From NCBI RefSeq assembly GCF_905220415.1, contig NC_059565.1, forward strand, positions 4,488,501-4,552,500: a stretch of 64,000 nucleotides of DNA. Direction: 5' to 3'. The notes beneath the pieces are model-generated. The model was given only the letters and a program-made list of their open reading frames with translations. It was not told the DNA's origin and ran no database searches. The position numbers and the translations under genes are program-made. This document shows, one piece after another, positions 1-10,100 of the stretch. How positions within the stretch are numbered: the first letter of the stretch is position 1; each line of letters starts with the position of its first letter. The DNA is from Colias croceus (Eukaryota > Arthropoda > Insecta > Lepidoptera > Pieridae).

Positions 1-79
1 TCTCAATAGATGGCGCGCGGTGTGTCCCTTAAGACACATAAAACTGAAAGGATAGAATAAATTCGATTACTCGGGCGGG

Positions 80-154
80 TCACGAGTGGCTGAGTTGGTT
101 AGGCATCCGCCCCGGAATGGCGCGAAGGATGCGGGTTCGAGTCCCGCCTCGTGA
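80..154 (+). tRNA. tRNA-like Pol III unit, copy 1
   Basis: Seventy-five bases fold like a tRNA. A 7-bp acceptor stem (TCACGAG/CTCGTGA), a box A match (TGGCTGAGTTGG), a perfect T arm (GCGGG/CCCGC) and a box B match (GGTTCGAGTCC) are visible. The middle can fold as CGCC/GGCG around a 7-nt loop CCGGAAT, which would place GGA (Ser) as anticodon but with C instead of U at position 33. It can also fold as CATCC/GGATG with an 18-nt loop. A T6 terminator follows at 160-165. It is either a tRNA-derived repeat or an odd tRNA gene; the imperfect anticodon arm favours the former. Confidence 0.55.
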
Positions 155-390
155 TCGAATTTTTTCTATTCTTTATAAATTTATATTTATAAAGCATTTG
201 AATGCCATAAAAACCAAAAAAATATAAATTCAAGAAAAGGTCGTGTTCCATCGTTACAATATTGTATTCACTGAAAAGTGCTTCATATTGGTTGAGATGG
301 TTGTTAAATCATCTCAATAGATGGCGCGCGGTGTGTCCCTTAAGACACATAAAACTGAAAGGATAGAATAAATTCGATTACTCGGGCGGG

Positions 391-465
391 TCACGAGTGG
401 CTGAGTTGGTTAGGCATCCGCCCCGGAATGGCGCGAAGGATGCGGGTTCGAGTCCCGCCTCGTGA
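391..465 (+). tRNA. tRNA-like Pol III unit, copy 2
   Basis: This is the same 75-base core as copy 1, in the second 311-bp unit. Boxes A and B, the acceptor stem and the downstream T6 run are unchanged. Functional status is unknown; the anticodon arm is atypical. Confidence 0.55.
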
Positions 466-701
466 TCGAATTTTTTCTATTCTTTATAAATTTATATTTA
501 TAAAGCATTTGAATGCCATAAAAACCAAAAAAATATAAATTCAAGAAAAGGTCGTGTTCCATCGTTACAATATTGTATTCACTGAAAAGTGCTTCATATT
601 GGTTGAGATGGTTGTTAAATCATCTCAATAGATGGCGCGCGGTGTGTCCCTTAAGACACATAAAACTGAAAGGATAGAATAAATTCGATTACTCGGGCGG
701 G

Positions 702-776
702 TCACGAGTGGCTGAGTTGGTTAGGCATCCGCCCCGGAATGGCGCGAAGGATGCGGGTTCGAGTCCCGCCTCGTGA
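702..776 (+). tRNA. tRNA-like Pol III unit, copy 3
   Basis: This is the same 75-base core as copy 1, in the third 311-bp unit, with no difference seen in the core or in the T6 run that follows. Confidence 0.55.
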
Positions 777-1012
777 TCGAATTTTTTCTATTCTTTATAA
801 ATTTATATTTATAAAGCATTTGAATGCCATAAAAACCAAAAAAATATAAATTCAAGAAAAGGTCGTGTTCCATCGTTACAATATTGTATTCACTGAAAAG
901 TGCTTCATATTGGTTGAGATGGTTGTTAAATCATCTCAATAGATGGCGCGCGGTGTGTCCCTTAAGACACATAAAACTGAAAGGATAGAAAAAATTCGAT
1001 TACTCGGGCGGG

Positions 1013-1087
1013 TCACGAGTGGCTGAGTTGGTTAGGCATCCGCCCCGGAATGGCGCGAAGGATGCGGGTTCGAGTCCCGCCTCGTGA
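1013..1087 (+). tRNA. tRNA-like Pol III unit, copy 4
   Basis: This is the last core of the array. Upstream it reads gatagaaaaaattcgat, which pairs almost perfectly with the downstream atcgaattttttctat, so the stem of the tRNA-like fold is extended by flanking inverted repeats. About 30 bp after the core the unit is cut off by the GAT-tailed SINE fragment. Confidence 0.55.
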
Positions 1088-1117
1088 TCGAATTTTTTCT
1101 ATTCTTTATAAATTTAT

Positions 1118-1249
1118 GTTCGACGACATGTCATCCGCCAACACGCACTTGGCCAGCGTGGTGGATTATGGCCTGTACCCTCATAGGAGGCTCGTGTCCC
1201 AGCAGTGGGAACGTATATGGGCTGATGATGATGATGATGATGATGATTA
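1118..1249 (+). mobile_element. 5'-truncated SINE with (GAT)n tail
   Basis: From the cgacgacatg motif to a run of about nine GAT/ATG repeats (1223-1248), this matches the 3' half of the full-length SINE on the minus strand at 6643-6955. The tRNA-derived head is missing. It directly abuts the 311-bp array. Confidence 0.8.
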
Positions 1250-1374
1250 ATGTTGTCAATCTTCGTTGCGTATCATCCTTGCAGACAAATACGGACCATT
1301 TTCAGGCTGATCGTGCGGGGTGAGGTAAGTGTTTAATTTTGGCGGGAGGCGGAGAGTGTCCGTTCTGTAGCGTT

Positions 1375-1433
1375 TAGCTACTATTATGTATTCTGTGGCT
1401 AGAGCAAGAGCACAGAATACATAATAGTAGCTA
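1375..1433. repeat. Perfect 23-bp inverted repeat with 13-nt loop
   Basis: The arm 1375-1397 (tagctactattatgtattc...) is the exact reverse complement of 1411-1433, with loop gctagagcaagag between. The loop and the sequence after the hairpin (gcattctttcgtgatc) resemble an uninterrupted repeat near 8212, so the right arm looks inserted into that repeat. Confidence 0.9.
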
Positions 1434-1590
1434 AAAATAGCATTCTTTCGTGATCTTTTAGTGTAAACGAAAACTCGTATTCAGTGTTGTTCAGTATTAG
1501 AACATTGCATAGAATCTTTTCGAACGCACTACGAACAACGAAAGAATGCTCTACGCCTGTTTACGCTAATATAATTTGACATAGTGGGGT
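1434..1590 (+). repeat. Dispersed repeat, related copy near 8212-8380
   Basis: The motifs attctttcgtgatcttt, aaacgaaaactcgtattc, attagaacattgcatag and acgcctgtttac recur in the same order at 8228-8370. Ends resemble one another in inverted orientation (attctttcgt... and ...acgaaagaat), which suggests a small foldback DNA element. Confidence 0.6.
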
Positions 1591-1591
1591 T

Positions 1592-1712
1592 TTGACACGC
1601 ACATAGAGAGTAACTTGGATTAATACATACGATAGTTTTTACTTTTTATACACGGGAACGGGAACTATGCGGGTTTTCCTATACGCGGGCGAAGCTGTGG
1701 GCGCGGAGCTAG
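1592..1712 (+). mobile_element. Helitron-like 3' fragment
   Basis: The stretch ends in a GC-rich hairpin (cgggcgaagctgtgggcg) followed by CTAG and T, the 3' end shared by the Helitron-like family in this window. Its 5' part is lost. Two degraded 5' fragments of the same family (taatattataaatgcgaa, 1778; ttaatattgtaaatgcgaaa, 1926) follow. Confidence 0.6.
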
Positions 1713-3890
1713 TATATCGTAAAGTATCAATAATTTTTTGATGTGATTCTAGTAAAGCGCAAACTAATTTATTAAATTTAATATTATAAATGCGAAGGGT
1801 GTTTGTGTTTGTTACTCTTTCGAGCAATACTACTGGATGGATTTGGATGAAACTTTACAGTAATATAGGTCATCAGAATAGCACAATATGAACTTGACAC
1901 AGATATTTCTATACTTGATTTTGTTATTAATATTGTAAATGCGAAAATTTGTGTATGTATATTTATTTCTCTTTCAACAAAAAAGTACTGGACGGATTTC
2001 GATGAAACTTTACAGTACGAATATAGGACTTTAGAATAACACTTATGCTCTTATTTGATTTTAAATAAAAATGTGTTTTTGAAGTGAAACTTCTTTAGGC
2101 GCGTTGGGAGTAAAATTGCAAGTCGCGACGTGATGGCAATAACGTCATGTCATGGAGTAAGGTGACGATTTTGGTATATTTGAATCTTTCCAAAGCAGTT
2201 TCACTTCTGACGTGTATGCACACACACGCGTTTTTGCACAAAGCGAAGCGTTGAGGTGGGTACTACTGTCACTTCGCGCAAAACATCTGATTTTTCAAAC
2301 TTAAAATGTCTTTATGTATCATACATTGCACTTGTAAGATAATACATACACACACATATTAAGAAAAAACACTATTTTTAATATTCATGATATTTTTGAT
2401 GTCATTTTTGTTATTTAAACTAGTTAAAAAACAGTTTAAAAAAGTTCTGTCTTGGACGTCCGTGTGTCTGTATGTGCGGAGGATTTTCTTGTTAACACGA
2501 TAGCGACCGAAATACTTCACTAATCGAGTCTTTTTTTTTCTCTTACGCTTGAGTATGCTCAGGAATAGAACCCTTTCATTTTTCAGGGTCTGATTCGATG
2601 TGGTTTAATTGTTATTAAATAAAAAAAAAAAAACGACTTTTTTTTTATAGTGTACTCAAAATTCACCATTAATAAACTCGATTCTTTATACTATAAGCCA
2701 AGGTTTAAAAATATAAGTTGGTAGTCAGTCCCTTAAACCTGCGCAGTTTCACATCTAGGTGGGGCCACAAGAAAAATAGCTCAATTATTACGGTACCGCT
2801 TTCTTTACTTTTCCAACTGTTTTGAGACAGTACAAGAGCATTGGCACATGAGAACAAGTGTATCTACATACTTATATTATATACACCTTTATAAATAATC
2901 AATTTTATTGTAAAGGATGAGATTATGAGGCGTGCACTTTTGGATTTTCCAAACTTTTTTTTAATAATCTAGTGTTTTAAAAAAAAACTGGGAAAGACTT
3001 ACGTTATTTAACTTTTAAGGGCTTATACATAGGTATTATGAAATGGTCCTTGACTTGTAGTCCGGTTCATTCTGATGTAACATTTCTTTTTAATGATGTT
3101 GTATTTGCCGAAAGTTTTAATAAGTGTAAAGTTAAGAAATATAAACAAACGGCATTTTAACGCTTGATCAATGACAAAAAATGATTTGTTGCTTTTTGGT
3201 GGTGAATTGTCAAAATTAAAAACATTTTTTTGAAAATTTAATTTATAAAAAAAATCGATTAGTTGCAACTTGCATGACGCAGTTTCGAATACCTGATCAT
3301 TAAATTATTTATAAATTTTAATATAGGTACTTATCATTCTAAGCATTTTATTGCTATAAACTAATAATAATAGTTTAAAAAAACTAAAAAACACGCTTTT
3401 TATAGAAAACCGAACTAAAAAATAGAAAATTTTATCAAATTAGTGTATTGTCATCGGTCCTCAATAAATCTACAAAGTTTGAATGAAATCTGGCCGTTTA
3501 AAGTGGGTCAAAATCGCGCCCAAAGAAGTCGGTTACAAACAAACATACAGGTGAAGCTAAAAGCGTGTAAAAACCCACGGCTTCGTTCCTTATATGAGAA
3601 AATTTTAGAGAATATAAGAAATTCAATCACGAGGCTTTACCAATTATTTGTCTACTTTACCTACTGATATTATATTTTCAAATTGTCTTCTTAATGTAAT
3701 TAAAAATAATATTTTTTCAGGTTCCCAGACGGTGTCGATAGCGAAAAAACCTGCCAGGCAACACTAGTTCATCATTAGAAGATTTTAAACAAGAAATTGT
3801 CTAACTTCGATGAAATATCCAACATATTCAATAAATTGAAAATAAAATATTATTGATCATTGATATAAGACTTTTATTTTTCGCTTTTGC
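1713..3890. other. Non-coding, AT-rich repeat debris
   Basis: Apart from Helitron 5' fragments near 1778 and 1926 and a small inverted-repeat element at 2081-2208, I see only AT-rich sequence with A and T homopolymers. Open frames here (for example 3023-3268 on the minus strand) are short, of low complexity, and have no recognisable domain. Confidence 0.6.
2081..2208 (+). mobile_element. Small MITE-like element with GAAGTGAAACTTC ends
   Basis: It begins gaagtgaaacttctttaggcgcg and ends agtttcacttc, so the ends are inverted copies. Related copies lie at 43560-43676, 55013-55200 and, with altered ends, 63021-63203. No coding capacity. Confidence 0.65.
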
Positions 3891-3897
3891 AAGAAAT

Positions 3898-4138
3898 CCA
3901 TACTAATATTATAAATGCGAAAGTAACTCTGTCTGTCTGTCTGTTACTCAATCACGCCTAAACTACTGAACCAATTTTCATGAAATTTGGTATGGAGATA
4001 TTTTGATACCCGAGAAAGGACATAGGCTACTATGTCCTTTATCCCGGGAAAATGACGCAATCCCGGAAATCCCACGGGAACGGTAACTTTGCGGGCTTTT
4101 CTTTGACTGCGCGGGCAAAGCCGCGGGCCGAAACCTAG
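3898..4138 (+). mobile_element. Non-autonomous Helitron-like element
   Basis: It starts TCCATACTAATATTATAAAT after an A, and ends with the hairpin gcgggcaaagccgcgggc and CTAG before a T. This is the structure expected of Helitrons: 5' TC, 3' hairpin and CTRR, A/T insertion. It is non-coding. Confidence 0.75.
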
Positions 4139-4476
4139 TATGAAATATGTCATTTTCATGGGTATTTCTAACAAAAACAGCGGGTAAATCTTGGATGCGT
4201 CTGGCCAAAGACCGAAAAGAATGGAAAAAACATGAGGAGGCCTATACCCGACTATGGGTGAATTAAGGCTTGAAAGAAGAAGAAGAAGAATGGGTATTTC
4301 TCTGTGGAATTTCTTATGTCTACGCGGGTGAAGCCGCGGGCGGGAAAAAATAATCGCTTTTTTAAATGCATACCTACCTATATGCATGTATACACGGTAT
4401 ACATATTTAACAAAATAGTATTTTTTACAATTTATGTTTGTATCAGACAGACATAAATTGTAATTTATAAATTAAC
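4139..4476. other. Non-coding repeat remnants
   Basis: A further decayed Helitron 3' hairpin (acgcgggtgaagccgcgggcgg, near 4321-4345) and AT-rich sequence. The minus-strand open frame 3944-4387 only translates these repeats. Confidence 0.5.
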
Positions 4477-4479
4477 TAG

Positions 4480-4655
4480 CTTGCCGCCCGCGGCTTCGTC
4501 CGCTTTGACTAAAACCTAATAAATTATATACAAAAACCTTATTCTTGAATCACTCTATCTATTAAAAAAATCCGCATCAAAATCCGTTGCGTAGTTTGAA
4601 ACAGGGTCATAGGGACAAAGAAAGTGACTTTGTTTTTTACTATGTAGTGATATGT
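4480..4655 (-). mobile_element. Helitron-like element, second family
   Basis: On the minus strand it ends in CTAG preceded by the hairpin formed by ccgcccgcggcttcg. It carries the tract aatcactctatctattaaaa, shared with copies at 31994, 50420 and 62165, and starts at the motif actatgtagtga. Confidence 0.65.
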
Positions 4656-4765
4656 TTTTAAATGAATATAATTACTTCGATGTCGAGGCATGATTGGAAC
4701 CCGCGTCTTCTGCCTTACCGCTTCATTAGCTCTTTTCTTCCTAAGTAGTTCCTAATAAGATAATA

Positions 4766-5022
4766 TCCTACTAATATTATAAATGCGAAAGTTTGTGAGG
4801 ATGGTTGTGTAAGTATGGATGTTTGTTACTCTTTCACGCAAATACTACTGAACCGATTGTAATAAAATTTGGTATGTAGGTAGAAGGTATAGAGAAGACC
4901 CGAAATAAGCTACTTACTACTTAGGCTAACTTCAAAGGCTACTTTTTATTCCGGCAATCCCACAGGAACGGGAACTATGTGGGTTTTTCTATGGAAACGC
5001 GGAGGAAACAGCGGACGGTAAT
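4766..5022 (+). mobile_element. Helitron-like element, degraded 3' end
   Basis: It starts TCCTACTAATATTATAAAT and continues through the family's shared middle (ctactgaaccgattgtaat) to a mutated 3' hairpin and aatctat where CTAG is expected. Confidence 0.6.
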
Positions 5023-5178
5023 CTATTTTTTTTTAATTTGTATGATTTTTTGAAGTTCCATAGCATTATTTTATCTGTACTATAAAATAAAACAAATAAA
5101 TTTTTTGCAAACATTTTTTCTTAAAAAGGGCATCATTGAATTTATTATGTTTAACCTTGCGACGTCCTTGATTTTAAA

Positions 5179-5406
5179 TCCATACTAATATTATAAATGC
5201 GAAAGTAACTCTGTCTGTCTGTCTGTTACTCAATCACGCCTTAACAATTGAACAAAACAAACAATTGCATGAAAATATTTAGTATAGAGACAGTTTGATA
5301 CCCGAGAAAGGACATAGGATAGGTTTTATCCCGGAAATCCCACGGGAACGGGAACTATGCGGGTTTTTCTTTGACTGCGCGGGCGATGCCGCGGGTGGAA
5401 AGCTAG
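5179..5406 (+). mobile_element. Helitron-like element
   Basis: TC start (tccatactaatattataaat), shared middle (gataccCgagaaaggacatagg) and 3' hairpin gcgggcgatgccgcgggt followed by CTAG before T. Confidence 0.75.
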
Positions 5407-5479
5407 TAAAGAATAAATTATATTTGACCTAAGTTCTTGAATTTAATTTTAACCTATATTTAAAAATGCAAATTAAATA

Positions 5480-5718
5480 AATATTTCAGGACAATTTCAC
5501 ACACGGCACGATCTGATCCCATACTAAGCTTTCGATTGTGTTATGGAAACCAGATGGCTGGTAAACATACATATATAGTTTTAAATAAATACTTATATAT
5601 ATACAATTAACACCCAGACACAGAGCAAACATCTATGTTCATCACAAAAATATTTTTCCTGGGTGGAAATCGAACCCACGACCTCTGGAAGGCAGGGTCA
5701 CTAACTAAGCCAACCGGT
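5480..5718 (-). mobile_element. tRNA-derived SINE (reverse)
   Basis: On the minus strand the head reads tgaccggttggcttagttag..., then a box B-like ggttcgatttcc, the body motif gatgaacatagatgtttgc and a tail ending gtcctgaaat. It matches the plus-strand copy at 44511-44762 and a tail fragment at 62372-62440. Confidence 0.7.
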
Positions 5719-6203
5719 CAGTCAAAATTACAATGAGGTATTATGTACCTACTCAAATAAATCTATTACGAAGTTTATTGCCAATTCTTTTCCGTAGAAA
5801 CAGCTTTCCGAGCTTGGTAATGGTAAAACTATGTTATGACGATTCAAAAGTGTTTAAAAAGTGTCATTAAGTACATAAATGTTCAATTTTGAATGAAATA
5901 TGGTAAGTAATTAATAATGATTTAAAAAAAATGTGTGTACTAAGAAAAATATTTTTTATTTTTTTTGGGAATTTAAAAATAATTTCCAAATTCGAAATAT
6001 GTGGATAAAAAGTTTATTTAATGGGCTATATTATTCAGTCATCAATTAGGTATTTAAAAAAATACTTTTCTTGAACTGATAATTACATTCGAAGTCATAC
6101 CTCGCGCTTACAAATTCTCAAAGACTTATTTGAAAACAAAATGCTTCTAAATGCAAAAATATGTCGTATACATACCGAGGATATATACAGGCTTATCATA
6201 CTA
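5719..6203. other. Non-coding AT-rich stretch
   Basis: No gene, RNA or clear repeat boundary recognised here. Confidence 0.5.
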
Positions 6204-6204
6204 A

Positions 6205-6374
6205 TCTAGATATATAAAAATGAAACCCGTTTCGCGTTGTCACGTCATCACGTGTGAACGGCTGAACCGATTTCGATAATTCTTTTTTTATTATATTCCT
6301 TGAAGTACGACGATGGTTCTTATGTAGAGAAAAAGTAAATATGTACCACGGGCGAAGCCAGGGCGGACCGCTAG
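6205..6374 (+). mobile_element. Helitron-like element, third family
   Basis: It starts TCTAGATATATAAAAATGAA, contains cggctgaaccgatttcg and ccttgaagtacga, and ends gtaccacgggcgaagccagg...CCGCTAG before T. Relatives lie at 19090, 50935 and (minus) 51227. Confidence 0.7.
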
Positions 6375-6399
6375 TCCTAGTGAAATACCCTGAAAAAAA

Positions 6400-6560
6400 C
6401 TAGCTGTGTTTCACCCGCATTGATCCGTTCCTATTAGTCTTAGCGTGATGACTGATGATAGCCTTCCTCGATAAATGGGCTATCTAACACCGAAAGAATT
6501 TTTCAAATCGGACCAGTAGTTCCTGAGATAAGCGCGTTCAAACAAACAAACAAATATGTG
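6400..6560 (-). mobile_element. Helitron-like element, fourth family, 5' truncated
   Basis: On the minus strand it ends ...cacagCTAG before T. It shares the tract ctatctaacaccgaaagaat and cggaccagtagttcctgag with copies at 35547, 48627, 57251 and 58271. The 5' end (TCTATACTAATATTATAAAG in others) is missing. Confidence 0.65.
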
Positions 6561-6642
6561 GTTTAAACCAAGATACCATAGGTTCTGACTCTGAGTCGGT
6601 AATGAGCAAGAAGTAAGACGCTACTTATAAATATCGAAAGTT

Positions 6643-6955
6643 CATCATCATCATCATCATCATCATCAGCCCATATACGTTCCCACTGCTGGGACACGGG
6701 CCTCCTATGAGGGTACAGGCCATAATCCACCACGCTGGCCAAGTGCGGCGGATGACACATGTCGTCGAACTTTTTTAATTCTTCGACATGTCGGTTTCCT
6801 CACGATGTTTTCCTTCACCGTTCGAGCAGTGGTGATGTTACAACATGCGCAGATAAATTGAAAAATCAATTTATTTCCTGCGCGCTCGCCTGGTCTCGAA
6901 CCACGGACTTATCGATTCGAAGTCCGAGGTCTCACCACTGAGCCACCACTGCTCT
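6643..6955 (-). mobile_element. Full-length tRNA-headed SINE with (GAT)n tail and 15-bp TSD
   Basis: On the minus strand it begins gagcagtggtggctcagtgg, a box A-like start, and has box B-like ggttcgagacc about 50 bp on. The body ends in a run of nine GAT units (CATs on the plus strand, from 6643). It is flanked by a perfect 15-bp duplication, taaatatcgaaagtt, at 6628-6642 and 6956-6970. The duplication marks LINE-driven target-primed insertion. It resembles the abundant GAT-tailed SINEs of Lepidoptera; the exact family name is not certain. Confidence 0.9.
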
Positions 6956-7140
6956 TAAATATCGAAAGTTAAAAAGTATGAATGCTATTGTTAATCTATA
7001 AATGCTATTCTTCACTAAATATAGTGCCTTTTAATTTCATTTTATTAGGATTGCTATAAACGAGACGTTCTAACGCAGACGTTCAAATATCTAACATCAC
7101 AATGAAATAACAACTTAATTTCTTGCTTTTTTATGAATGT

Positions 7141-7372
7141 CTAGCTATCCGCCCGCGGCTTCTCCCGCATTTAAAAAAACCCGCATAGTTCACGTTTCCA
7201 TAGGATTTCCGGGATAAAACCTATCCTATGTGTTAATCCAAGTAACCCTATATATGTGTGCTAAATTTTATTAAATCAGTTCAGTAGTATATGCGTGACA
7301 GTTACATAATAAAATATACATATACACATACATCCATCCCCACAAACTTTCGCATTTATAATATTAGTAGGA
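7141..7372 (-). mobile_element. Helitron-like element, complete ends
   Basis: On the minus strand it starts TCCTACTAATATTATAAAT (7372 leftwards) and ends with the ccgcccgcggcttctcccgc hairpin and CTAG at 7141-7144. Non-coding. Confidence 0.75.
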
Positions 7373-7640
7373 TAGGTTTTATCTTAATATCTAAATAAAT
7401 AAAACACATATTGCACTTTAAATATTTATTTAAATCTAGAAAGCGTTGTTCTATACTGGGTAGGTAAATATGTAGAGATGTGATTGATTCCTGGAGCAGC
7501 GCTGTGCCGTGAAAAAATCCAGATGAAGAGAACAATTATTGGATAGATCAAATACATTTTATTTGCAGTTTATACAAGATACTGCACATTTTTTTAATAG
7601 TTTTCAAATCACGGTGCATTAATCATCAAACGAACATAGA

Positions 7641-8208
7641 TAGTTCAGGATACATCGCCCATTTTTGCAAGTGACTACTATCAAGCTAATTTTCCGTTTG
7701 TAGCTTTATTTTGATGAGACGCCCAATAATTTCGTGTACGAAAGTCTCGATTGTGGTAGCTAACAGAGATAACAAGGATAAAAATTTTTGATTTGATGGT
7801 TCTCAAATATTTATTACCTACTAACTGAAATTTTTTTTTGTTCAACCTCAAGATAATCACCTAAATTATTCGAAAAAATATTTGTCCTACAAAATCTATG
7901 GTTTGTTCAAAGAGTCCCCCTTTCCAAAGTGTATCGATAACGAGGTCATCATAAATGATTACTAACAAGCTGATTTTTTTGTTTTCACTTAGTTAATGTT
8001 TATATAATTCAACAGACATATTGTCCTACAAATTGCGTAATAAATATTTGAGAACCATCAAATCAAAAATTTTTATCCTTGTTATCTCTGTTAGCTACCA
8101 CAATCGAGAGTTTCGTACACGAAATTATTCGGTGTCTCATCAAAATAAAGCTACAAACGGAAAATCAGCTTGAGTCACTTGCAAAAATGGGCGATGTATC
8201 CTGAACTA
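7641..8208. mobile_element. 568-bp foldback MITE with TA ends
   Basis: The left arm, about 7641-7815, is the near-exact reverse complement of 8037-8208; both start gttcaggatacatcgcccat read inwards. TA dinucleotides flank both tips, as expected for Tc1/mariner-type insertion. The 220-bp centre is AT-rich and non-coding. Confidence 0.85.
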
Positions 8209-8380
8209 AGAGCTAGAGCAAGAGCATTCTTTCGTGATCTTTGAATGTAAACGAAAACTCGTATTCAGTGTTGTTTAGTAAGTATTAGAACATTGCATAG
8301 AGCCATAGACTATTCGATCGCTCTAAGAACAACGAAAGAACGCTTTACGCCTGTTTACACTAAAATAATTTGTCGTAGTG
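8209..8380 (+). repeat. Dispersed repeat, related copy at 1398-1590
   Basis: The tract gctagagcaagagcattctttcgtgatc and the following motifs occur in the same order near 1398-1590, without the extra hairpin arm found there. It abuts the foldback element. Confidence 0.6.
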
Positions 8381-8462
8381 AGACTAGATTGAACATTCGC
8401 TAGTTCGATGCAAATGCACTGTTACACAAACTCTGATTATCTTACCACAAAACAATTTAAAC

Positions 8463-8580
8463 ACAGTCTAACTTTAAACCAGGGATCTGTCACTTTAATA
8501 GTTGTCTATGTGAAATACGACAAAACCAGATTAAAGAGAACCTGCGCTTAAAGTTAAACCCTGTCTAAAGTTGTTTGTGG
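8463..8580 (+). repeat. Dispersed repeat, related copy at 40105-40215
   Basis: gggatctgtcactttaatag, ttgtctatgtgaaa, acgacaaaaccagattaaag and agaacctgcgcttaaagtta occur in the same order at 40121-40210. The ends (aactttaaaccagggatc / gttaaaccctgtctaaagtt) are partly inverted, so it may be a small MITE. Confidence 0.6.
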
Positions 8581-9039
8581 TATACAGTGAATGTTTTCAC
8601 GCCAAACGCTCGATACCAATCTTCCTAAAAATATTCAAATGTAACGTCCATTGACGATTCATTCACCATTCAAATGACAATGAACGGGATTCCCGCCTTG
8701 GAAAATCGATCTCAGATTAAATATAGTACAATAACATTATGTAGTCTGTGGCGCATTGTTTTGATAAATAAAACTGATATGTTGCGTACTTTATTTTGTA
8801 ATCTAAGGTTGCGATAATCTTGGAATAAAAAAAATAAAATGCAATAACTATTATTCCTTTTTTAATTTATTTACTTGTTCTGTTTTTCTGCTTGTAATGA
8901 TTGAAATTTGAAAGAAGTGTGTTTGAAAGGCTTTTAAAAGATGTTAGTGAAATTTTAAAGATTTGTTTGGCAATTAAAAAAATTATAAAATTACCGAAAT
9001 ATTAACTACTTACAAATCTTGTAAAAATTTAAAATAATC
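8581..9039. other. Non-coding AT-rich stretch
   Basis: No gene or RNA recognised. Sequence is unique as far as can be seen within the window. Confidence 0.5.
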
Positions 9040-9202
9040 TAGAGTTTGTCTGTTTGAACGTGCTAATATCAGGAACTACTGGTCAGTTTTGAAAAATTCT
9101 TTCGGCGTTAGATGGCTATCTATCATTAATTTATCATTTATTGAGGAAAGCTTTAATACAACAGGAGCCAAGCAATGCGGGTAAAACCGCTGGGCACAGT
9201 TA
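9040..9202 (+). mobile_element. Degraded Helitron-like copy, fourth family
   Basis: It keeps gtttgtctgtttgaacgtgc, aattctttcggcgttagatg and agccaagcaatgcgggtaaa, but the 3' end reads cagttag instead of cagCTAG. Confidence 0.55.
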
Positions 9203-9421
9203 GTATTAGATGGGTAATCATACTTGATACAATGTTGCCTTTACGAAGTAAATACTTCTCATACCACTGTAGTATCCATGTCCGAATGTAACATATCAAA
9301 TTACAATGAAATTGATCGCGTGCTTTTATGGCACTAGTGACGCGATCTGGCTTTACTCAGTATATGAATGGGAATTTTATTGCCACAAAATTATATGAAC
9401 ACTAAAAAGAGCACTAGTCTT

Positions 9422-9560
9422 GTCTCCGCGACTAGTTTGTCTCTCCCATAAACTCTATGGGCTAATAAAAAAGTCTCCCGGGAGTTGCGTCGCTACGTGC
9501 GCGCACTTTCTTACTAGTCCGTAGAGTTGATGGGAGAGACAAAATAGTTGCGAAGACAAA
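9422..9560. repeat. Imperfect inverted repeat
   Basis: The tract cgcgactagtttgtctctcc at 9426 is mirrored by gggagagacaaaatagttgc near 9530-9549, with a few mismatches. The enclosed 60 bp include gtgcgcgcac-type palindromes. No coding content. Confidence 0.55.
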
Positions 9561-10100
9561 AGTTGCTCGTGCGCGCACGTACTAAAGGTATAAGTGAGAA
9601 ATGATTTAATATAAGGATAGCTTTTATTAGAAGGATAGTTACATTTCCAAGAATCTAAAATGATTAATGAATTTATCATGGTTTTTCCTTATTTCATGCC
9701 AAAAATCGATTAGGTCGGTATTCCGACGTACTATAATCGTAGACATAGTTTCTAATGATATACATATACATAATATATATTATATATACGAATCAATTGA
9801 GGGTAAACCAAGTTTTTTAGGTACTCTATATGCTTTCTAAGGCTTTCCAATTCTATCTGTGTACCAAATTCCATTTAAATCGGTTAAGTAGTTTTTGCGT
9901 GATAGCGCAATAAACAGACAGTTTTACTTTCGTAGTTTCAGTGGAAGTGTGGAAATATTCGATGGGCCCTGGAGGGAAAGTACTTGAAATACTAGAGATA
10001 GCAAATTTTGCTAAAAGGAAACATTCCTTTATTTTTAAAAATAAATAGAACTGCATTTAAAGATTTTCTAAAATTCACTTGCGTCGGCCGGGAATCGAAC

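Larger units (their letters stand above)
1..1117 (+). repeat. Tandem array of a 311-bp unit, 3.6 copies
   Basis: The same sequence recurs at 1, 312, 623 and 934, a period of exactly 311 bp. The first three copies look identical on reading; the fourth differs by at least one base (gatagaaaaaatt against gatagaataaatt) and breaks off near 1117, where a SINE tail begins. The array starts before the window. Each unit holds a tRNA-like core with a T6 run after it, and an 8-bp perfect hairpin (TTGAGATG/CATCTCAA, 292-317 in the first copy). Near-identity suggests recent expansion or homogenisation. Confidence 0.95.

Noticed and set aside
1050..1323. Open frames of 66 and 79 residues, with an Asp or Met run
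   Set aside because: They translate the tRNA-like core, the SINE tail and its GAT repeat; no gene.
3944..4387. Minus-strand open frame of 147 residues
   Set aside because: It reads through Helitron 3' hairpins and flanking debris; composition follows the repeats and no domain is present.
6563..6760. Minus-strand frame with a run of Asp
   Set aside because: Translation of the SINE body and its GAT tail.
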